Shown: piece by piece, positions 37,148 to 41,943 of the stretch | Numbering within the stretch: position 1 is the first letter of the stretch | Layout of the letters: the number at the start of each line of letters is the position of its first letter | Assembly (NCBI GenBank): GCA_020072805.1 | Contig: JAIQGC010000015.1 | Span: forward strand, 1 to 41,943 | Length of the DNA stretch: 41,943 bases | From: Terriglobia bacterium | Lineage (GTDB): Bacteria; Acidobacteriota; Terriglobia; Acidiferrales; UBA7541 | Direction: 5' to 3' | Program-made: the position numbers and the translations under genes | Notes under the pieces: generated by a model | The model's database searches: none | Seen by the model: the letters and a program-made list of their open reading frames with translations, nothing else | What the model was told of the DNA's origin: nothing

Positions 37148-38512
37148 ATGTCCGAAAAACAAAAATTCCAGGCCATCAAAGGCACGCGCGACCTGCTGCC
37201 GCCTGAAACCGCGCTCTGGAATCACGTTGAGCACACTGCCCACGCCGTCTTCTCCACCTTCGGCTTCGGCGAAATCCGCCTCCCTATCTTTGAACCCACC
37301 GAACTCTTCGCGCGAGCCGTTGGTGGCGAAACCGACATCGTTTCAAAAGAGATGTACTCGTTTCCGGACCCATTTGATCTCGGTGAACTGTATGCGCGAT
37401 TTCGGTCGCTCGAAAGCATATCTCCAGGAGCAGGCCATTTCGCATCAATTGCCGGACTCTCGCCCGACAACCAGATGATCAGCCTCCGCCCCGAAGCCAC
37501 CGCCTCCGTCTGCCGCGCCTACATCCAGCACGGCATGCACTCCCTCCCCCAGCCCGTGAAGCTCTACTACACCGGCCCCATGTTCCGCCGCGAACGCCCC
37601 CAAAAAGGCCGCTACCGCCAGTTCTACCAGATCGGCGCCGAAGTGCTCGGAGGCACGGACGCCCCCGCCATCGACGCCGAAGTCATCGAAATGGTCATGA
37701 CCTTCTTCGCCCGCCTCGGCCTCGCAGGCGTTAAGCTCGACATCAACTCCATCGGTTGCCGCGAATGCCGCCCCGAATACGTGAAGCTGCTGAAGGCTGA
37801 GCTCTCCAAGCCGGAAATAAAGGAAAAGCTCGGTGCCGATAGCCAGCGCCGCATCGAAACCAACCCCTTGCGCGTCCTCGACTCCAAGCTCGAGTCCGAG
37901 CAACCCATCATCGAAAAACTCCCGCGCATCGCCGAGCATCTCTGCGCCGCCTGCGCCGCCCACTACGCCTCCGTAAAACACAATCTCGTCCTGCGCAACG
38001 TCGCTTATCACGAAAACTGGCGCCTCGTCCGCGGCCTGGACTACTACATGCGCACCACTTTCGAAATCACCGCCCCCGGCCTCGGCTCCCAGAACGCCGT
38101 CTGCGGCGGCGGCCGCTACGACGGCCTTATCGAAATCCTGGGCGGCCTGCCCACCAAGGGTATCGGCTTCGCCATCGGCGAGGACCGCCTCATCCTCTCC
38201 CTCCAGGAAGCCGGCAAAGCTCCGGCCCCGCGCCGCCTCGACGTCTACGTCGCCTGGATGGGCGAAAAAGCCTACGACACCGCCGTGCGCGCCGCCCGCG
38301 CCCTCCGCGGCGCCGGCTTTGCCGTCGAACTCCCCGCCACCGCCCAGAAATTCGGCAAAGCCCTCGGCCACGCCGATAAACTCGGCGCACGCTACGCCCT
38401 CATCCTCGGCGAAGACGAAGTCGCCTCCGGCCAGTGGACCCTGAAAACCCTGTCCGACGGCTCCCAATCCAAATTCACCGAGCCCGAACTTCTCGCGCAC
38501 TTGAAGTTGTAG
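37148..38512 (+). CDS. hisS: Histidyl-tRNA synthetase
   Basis: HisRS charges tRNA-His. The 454-residue protein has the KGTRDLLPPE opening (residues 11-20), motif 2 (FRRERPQKGRYRQFYQIGAE), the histidine-specific LVRGLDYYMRTTFEI segment, motif 3 (GIGFAIGEDRLIL) and the C-terminal anticodon-binding domain. Between MYSF and the LRPEATA strand it carries about 37 residues (72-108) where many HisRS have about 10. That stretch uses AT-ending codons unlike its flanks. The ATG lacks a strong ribosome-binding site (GAGAGAGCGAG about 11 bases upstream). Its TAG stop is part of a palindrome. Confidence 0.97.
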   Translation: MSEKQKFQAIKGTRDLLPPETALWNHVEHTAHAVFSTFGFGEIRLPIFEPTELFARAVGGETDIVSKEMYSFPDPFDLGELYARFRSLESISPGAGHFASIAGLSPDNQMISLRPEATASVCRAYIQHGMHSLPQPVKLYYTGPMFRRERPQKGRYRQFYQIGAEVLGGTDAPAIDAEVIEMVMTFFARLGLAGVKLDINSIGCRECRPEYVKLLKAELSKPEIKEKLGADSQRRIETNPLRVLDSKLESEQPIIEKLPRIAEHLCAACAAHYASVKHNLVLRNVAYHENWRLVRGLDYYMRTTFEITAPGLGSQNAVCGGGRYDGLIEILGGLPTKGIGFAIGEDRLILSLQEAGKAPAPRRLDVYVAWMGEKAYDTAVRAARALRGAGFAVELPATAQKFGKALGHADKLGARYALILGEDEVASGQWTLKTLSDGSQSKFTEPELLAHLKL

Positions 38513-38514
38513 GG

Positions 38515-38532
38515 GCGCCCCTTTAGGGGCGC
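38515..38532 (+). repeat. Palindrome directly after the hisS stop codon
   Basis: GCGCCCC and GGGGCGC are separated by TTTA. The element begins GTAGGGGC, with TAG being the hisS stop, the same layout as at 23346-23368. No T tract follows, so termination is uncertain. Confidence 0.65.
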
Positions 38533-38596
38533 TGGGCCTGCTAAAATAAACACTATTCCCGGCTAACGATCTGCCCGGACCAAAGGTGAAACGAAC

Positions 38597-40372
38597 GTGC
38601 TCGACTTCCTCGGCAATCTCCAACGCACCCACTATTGCGGCGCTCTCCGCTCCTCCGACGACTCTCGCGAGGTCATCCTCATGGGCTGGGTCGCCCGCCG
38701 CCGCGACCTGGGAAACCTCCTCTTCCTCGACCTCCGCGACCGCTCCGGCATCGTCCAGGTCGTCTTCAACAAGGAAACCCAGCCGCAAGCCCACGCCAAA
38801 GCCGAACAGCTCCGCTCCGAATTCGTCGTCGCCGTCGAAGGCAAAGTCATCAAGCGCCAGAAGTCCAACCCCGAACTGGCCACCGGCGAAATCGAAGTCA
38901 TCGCTCAAAAACTCCACCTCCTCAACACCGCCAAAACCCCGCCCTTCCAGATCGAGGACGACACCAACGCCGCCGAGGAAACCCGCCTGCGTTACCGCTA
39001 TCTCGACCTGCGCCGCCCCAAATCCCACGCCAATCTCGCCCTGCGCCATAAAATTATTTTCGAAATCCGCAAGGTCATGGACGAAATGGGTTTCCTCGAA
39101 ATCGAAACCCCCATGCTTACCCGCTCCACTCCCGAAGGCGCGCGCGACTATCTCGTTCCCAGCCGCGTCCATCACGGAAAATTCTACGCCCTCCCGCAAT
39201 CGCCCCAGATCTTCAAGCAGATCCTGATGATCGGCGGCCTCGACCGCTATTTCCAGATCGTCAAATGCTTCCGCGACGAAGACCTCCGCGCCGACCGCCA
39301 GCCCGAATTCACCCAGCTCGACGTCGAAATGTCCTTTCCCCGCCAGGAAGATATTTTTCACGTCATCGAAAGCGTCATGGTCCGCGCCTGCGCCGTCGCC
39401 GGCATCAAAGCCGAAGCCCCCTTCCCGCACATGCTTTATAAAGACGCCGTCCGCAAATACGGCAGCGACAAACCCGACATGCGTTTCGGCATGGAGCTCC
39501 ACGAAGTCACCGATTGCTTTCCGCAGGAAGCCAAAGACAAGCTGCAGATTGCCGGCAGCGTCTTCGCCCTCGCCGCTCCCGGCGCGGCAAGCTATTCCCG
39601 CAAGCAGCTCGACGAGCTGACCGAAAAAGCCAAGTCCGCCGGCGCCCGCGGCGCTTATTTCGTCAAGCTCTCGCCCGAAGGCCCCACCTCCACCGTCGAA
39701 AAACTCATCGGCGCTGAAAACGTCAAAAAACTCGCCGAAGCCTGCGGCGCTAAAACCGGCGACCTCGTCGTCGCCGTCTCCGCCAAACAGGAAATCAAAG
39801 GCACCGAAGCCGCCGCCCTCGTCGCCGGCCAGTTGCGCCTGCAGCTGGGCGAAGCCCTTAACCTCATCGACAAATCCCAGTGGAAATTCCTCTGGCTCAC
39901 CGGCTTCCCCCTTTTCGAATGGAGCGAATCGGACAAATCCTGGGTCAGCGCCCAGCATCCCTTCACCGGCATCGTGGACGAAGACCTCGAAAAACTCGAA
40001 TCCGCTCCCTGGGAAGTCCGCTCTAAGGGCTATGACCTGGTCCTCAACGGCGTCGAGCTCGGCTCCGGCAGCATTCGAATTCACCGCCAGGATGTTCAGG
40101 AGCGCCTCTTCAAAGCCTTGGGCCTCTCCGAAGAACTCCTCCGCCGCCGCTTCGGCTTCTTCCTCGACGCCCTCACCTACGGCACCCCGCCCCACGGCGG
40201 CATCGCCCTCGGCATGGACCGCGTCGTCATGCTCCTCGCCGGCGAAAAATCCATCCGCGAAGTCGTGGCCTTCGCCAAAACCACCGCCGCCGTCGACCTC
40301 ATGGCCGAATCCCCGTCGGAAGTGGACAACGACCAGCTCGACCAATTGGGCATCGCGATAAAGGACGAATGA
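38597..40372 (+). CDS. aspS: Aspartyl-tRNA synthetase, bacterial type
   Basis: AspRS charges tRNA-Asp. GTG 38597, with AAAGG about 10 bases upstream, starts the 591-residue protein. The N-terminal OB-fold anticodon domain (VILMGWVARRRDLGNLLFLD) covers about residues 15-110. Motif 2 (FRDEDLRADRQPEFTQLD) is near residues 222-241. The bacterial GAD insertion follows at roughly 320-420. Motif 3 (GIALGMDRVVMLLAG) ends near residue 549. Length matches bacterial AspRS. Its stop overlaps the mutL start by 4 bases (ATGA). Confidence 0.97.
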   Translation: MLDFLGNLQRTHYCGALRSSDDSREVILMGWVARRRDLGNLLFLDLRDRSGIVQVVFNKETQPQAHAKAEQLRSEFVVAVEGKVIKRQKSNPELATGEIEVIAQKLHLLNTAKTPPFQIEDDTNAAEETRLRYRYLDLRRPKSHANLALRHKIIFEIRKVMDEMGFLEIETPMLTRSTPEGARDYLVPSRVHHGKFYALPQSPQIFKQILMIGGLDRYFQIVKCFRDEDLRADRQPEFTQLDVEMSFPRQEDIFHVIESVMVRACAVAGIKAEAPFPHMLYKDAVRKYGSDKPDMRFGMELHEVTDCFPQEAKDKLQIAGSVFALAAPGAASYSRKQLDELTEKAKSAGARGAYFVKLSPEGPTSTVEKLIGAENVKKLAEACGAKTGDLVVAVSAKQEIKGTEAAALVAGQLRLQLGEALNLIDKSQWKFLWLTGFPLFEWSESDKSWVSAQHPFTGIVDEDLEKLESAPWEVRSKGYDLVLNGVELGSGSIRIHRQDVQERLFKALGLSEELLRRRFGFFLDALTYGTPPHGGIALGMDRVVMLLAGEKSIREVVAFAKTTAAVDLMAESPSEVDNDQLDQLGIAIKDE

Positions 40373-41448
40373 ACAGAATCCGCATATTACCGGAGGCAGT
40401 AGCTAACCGCATCGCCGCGGGCGAGGTCGTCGAGCGCCCCGCCTCCGTCGTCAAGGAGCTGCTGGAAAACGCCCTCGACGCCGGCGCAAAAACCATCCGC
40501 ATCGAAGTCGAATCCGGCGGCAAGCGCATGATCCGCGTCATTGACGACGGCCACGGCATGATTCACGACGACGCCCTGCTCGCTTTCGAACGCCACGCTA
40601 CCAGCAAACTGCGCACTTCCGACGATCTCGTTTCCATCTCCACCCTCGGCTTTCGCGGCGAAGCCCTCCCCTCCATCGCTTCCGTCTCCCGACTGCTTCT
40701 CGAAACCCGCGACGAATCCGAACCCGAAGGCACCCGCATCGAATTCGCCGGAGGCAAACTCGTCGGCGTGAAACCCGCTGGCCTGCCTCCCGGCACCACC
40801 CTCAGCGTCGCCGATCTTTTCTACTGCATCCCCGCGCGCCGCAAATTCCTCAAATCCGATTCCACCGAACTCGGCCACATCGCCTCTCTCGTCACCCACT
40901 ACGCCCTGGCCAATCCCGCCCGCCAGTTCGTCCTCAAAACGCCCACGCAGGTCATCGTCGACTGCCCCCCGGTGGAAAAACTCTCCGACCGCGTCTATCA
41001 GCTCTTCGGCCGCCAGTCCCTCGACGAACTTGTCGAACTTCCCGCCTCATCCGCGCCCTTCCGCGCCGCCATCACCGAACCCTCGCTCGAATCCGACGAG
41101 GAAACCGCTCTGCTTACCGTCACCGGCTTCGCCTCCCGCCCCGAAGTGCAGCGCCCCAACCGCAACGGCATCTACGTCTTCGTCAACCGCCGCCTCGTCC
41201 GCGACCGCCTCATCCTCCACGCCATTCACGAAGCCTATCGCAATATTCTTCCGCACTCCGTTTTTCCCGCCGTGCTCCTTTTCCTCGAAATGCCCTACGA
41301 CGAAGTGGACGTCAACGTGCATCCCGCCAAAGTCGAAGTCCGCTTCCGCCATCCGCAATTTGTCCACGATTTCGTCCGCGACTCCATCCGCCAGGCGCTC
41401 ACCAAAGCGCGCTCCATCGCCAGCTTCACCTTCGCCATATCTTGGTAG
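40369..41448 (+). CDS. mutL: DNA mismatch repair protein MutL, C-terminally truncated
   Basis: MutL couples MutS mismatch recognition to downstream repair. The 359 residues contain the GHKL ATPase with ILPEAVANRIAAGEVVERPA, the ATP-binding ENALDAGA, DDGHGM and STLGFRGEALPSIASVS motifs. The transducer domain follows, ending VDVNVHPAKVEVRFRHPQF. The protein stops after KARSIASFTFAISW. The linker and the C-terminal dimerisation/endonuclease domain, some 250 or more residues, are missing. The sequence beyond 41449 is unrelated and AT-rich, so the gene is probably broken by insertion or by a misassembled contig end. Translation is coupled to aspS. Confidence 0.9.
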   Translation: MNRIRILPEAVANRIAAGEVVERPASVVKELLENALDAGAKTIRIEVESGGKRMIRVIDDGHGMIHDDALLAFERHATSKLRTSDDLVSISTLGFRGEALPSIASVSRLLLETRDESEPEGTRIEFAGGKLVGVKPAGLPPGTTLSVADLFYCIPARRKFLKSDSTELGHIASLVTHYALANPARQFVLKTPTQVIVDCPPVEKLSDRVYQLFGRQSLDELVELPASSAPFRAAITEPSLESDEETALLTVTGFASRPEVQRPNRNGIYVFVNRRLVRDRLILHAIHEAYRNILPHSVFPAVLLFLEMPYDEVDVNVHPAKVEVRFRHPQFVHDFVRDSIRQALTKARSIASFTFAISW

Positions 41449-41645
41449 CCGGTGACGACCTTCCCGTCCAGCCCCAGAGCGTGGAGCATAATTGCATCAG
41501 CCACCGCAAGGTATCCTTTGGCAGAAGAGGCGCCTGCTTTTAATCCTTTGGCTTTGCCTACAGCGCCATATTTTTCTGAAAGCCTTGGGAAGATTATAAT
41601 CCCAAATGACACCGGAAATAAAATTAGAAAGCCACTTATCGACAT
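41295..41645 (-). CDS. Overlapping minus-strand frame, possible frameshifted continuation
   Basis: The part from 41645 down to about 41400 reads as a plausible protein: a hydrophobic start (ISGFLILFPVSFGIIIF), then EKYGAVGKAKGLKAGASSAK and ADAIMLHALGLDGKVVTGYQ. The rest, antisense to mutL, is noise. Either it is its own gene overlapping the previous frame, or both are pieces of one frameshifted gene. I do not recognise the family. Confidence 0.3.
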   Translation of the reverse strand: MSISGFLILFPVSFGIIIFPRLSEKYGAVGKAKGLKAGASSAKGYLAVADAIMLHALGLDGKVVTGYQDMAKVKLAMERALVSAWRMESRTKSWTNCGWRKRTSTLAGCTLTSTSS

Positions 41646-41778
41646 CTCTTTTGAAAATCTTGCGTTTCCATACGATCTCGCTCGTTAGCATGATCACTTT
41701 GAACAAATCATCCTCAGAGGGTAGCTCGTTAATGAAGGGTCGAACTCCCGATGCTAATTCTCTTTCTAATGGTTCCAT
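41497..41778 (-). CDS. Unrecognised minus-strand protein in the AT-rich segment
   Basis: The 93-residue frame starts at ATG 41778 with AAGGGA five bases upstream, a good ribosome-binding site. The first 65 residues look protein-like (MEPLERELASGVRPFINELP, then EDDLFKVIMLTSEIVWKRKI). The last 25 are Arg/Cys-rich and may be out of frame. A frameshift near 41580 would join it to the overlapping frame at 41295-41645 (LSEKYGAVGKAKGLKAG). I assign no function. Confidence 0.4.
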   Translation of the reverse strand: MEPLERELASGVRPFINELPSEDDLFKVIMLTSEIVWKRKIFKRDVDKWLSNFISGVIWDYNLPKAFRKIWRCRQSQRIKSRRLFCQRIPCGG

Positions 41779-41785
41779 CTATCCC

Positions 41786-41943
41786 TTAAGTCACTCTATG
41801 ATCTGTCCAAAATCTATGTTGTCTATATGAGTCATGTGAAAGAAAAGAAGGGGCGGCTGTATTTAATTTCATGTCTTTCAAGGTTTTTCTGAATCGATCT
41901 CGCACGGTTGCCTCTGTTTTATTTGTGAGGAAAGTTAACTCAT
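41786..41943 (-). CDS. C-terminal part of an unidentified frame entering from the window end
   Basis: Read by hand on the minus strand, the frame is open from the edge for 51 codons (ELTFLTNKTEATVRDRFRKT, then LKDMKLNTAAPSF) to TAA at 41786-41788. The first 24 residues look coding; the remainder, rich in His, Arg and Ser, may be frameshifted. No function can be assigned. Confidence 0.25.
   Translation of the reverse strand, partial: ELTFLTNKTEATVRDRFRKTLKDMKLNTAAPSFLSHDSYRQHRFWTDHRVT

Larger units (their letters stand above)
41449..41943. other. AT-rich segment beyond the mutL break
   Basis: From about 41490 to the end the base composition drops sharply in G+C compared with the flanking 41 kb. 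No mutL sequence continues. Several minus-strand frames look coding-like but overlap or are broken. No inverted terminal repeat, transposase or target-site duplication is visible inside the window. Confidence 0.6.

Noticed and set aside
37445-40345. A 966-codon open frame antisense to hisS and aspS
   Set aside because: It spans two well-identified genes on the other strand and reads as low-complexity Gly/Glu/Asp/Phe sequence typical of antisense frames in high-GC DNA.

Overview
The window is a high-GC bacterial chromosome segment, most likely from an Acidobacteriota (Terriglobia-like) genome or a metagenome-assembled genome of that group. The assignment is inference. It rests on the gene order, on an Oar-type TonB-dependent receptor with an N-terminal carboxypeptidase-regulatory domain (a family expanded in Acidobacteriota), on a HEAT/PilZ protein, and on dispersed TGTCATYCYGA...GGATCTC repeats. 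No rRNA, tRNA, CRISPR array or clear transposase was seen.

Region 1 (1-17568) is one long co-directional superoperon joining the str tail, S10, spc and alpha clusters: tuf (partial at the window edge), rpsJ, rplC, rplD, rplW, rplB, an unrecognised small basic CPFC protein, rpsS, rplV, rpsC, rplP, rpmC, rpsQ, rplN, rplX, rplE, rpsN (zinc type), rpsH, rplF, rplR, rpsE, rpmD, rplO, secY, adk, map, infA, rpmJ, rpsM, rpsK, rpsD, rpoA and rplQ, closed by a strong intrinsic terminator. It supplies ribosome assembly, the Sec channel, adenylate balance, N-terminal Met removal, initiation and RNA polymerase alpha. The oddities are a perfect 110-bp tandem duplication at the tuf 3' end, Lys/Ala-rich tails on several ribosomal proteins, the orphan gene between rplB and rpsS, and hairpins in the gaps of the alpha cluster.

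Region 2 (17569-24721) holds guaB and a VanZ-like gene on the minus strand, with a good sigma70-type promoter upstream of guaB. It then holds a plus-strand set of TPM-domain protein, divergent nucleotidyltransferase, LemA and YheT-like hydrolase, and a converging Tat-exported M24 peptidase.

Region 3 (24722-31933) has an AT-rich leader containing a paired inverted repeat, an 1165-residue Oar-like outer-membrane receptor with its own terminator, and a HEAT-repeat/PilZ protein whose apparent N-terminal domain is cut off by an in-frame TAA.

Region 4 (31934-41448) carries housekeeping genes: secA, mrp, a gamma-carbonic anhydrase, hisS, aspS and mutL. hisS has a compositionally odd insertion. aspS and mutL overlap by 4 bases. 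mutL ends after the N-terminal ATPase/transducer part.

Region 5 (41449-41943) is AT-rich and unlike the rest. It carries overlapping or broken minus-strand reading frames, which suggests either an insertion into mutL or a chimeric/low-quality contig end.
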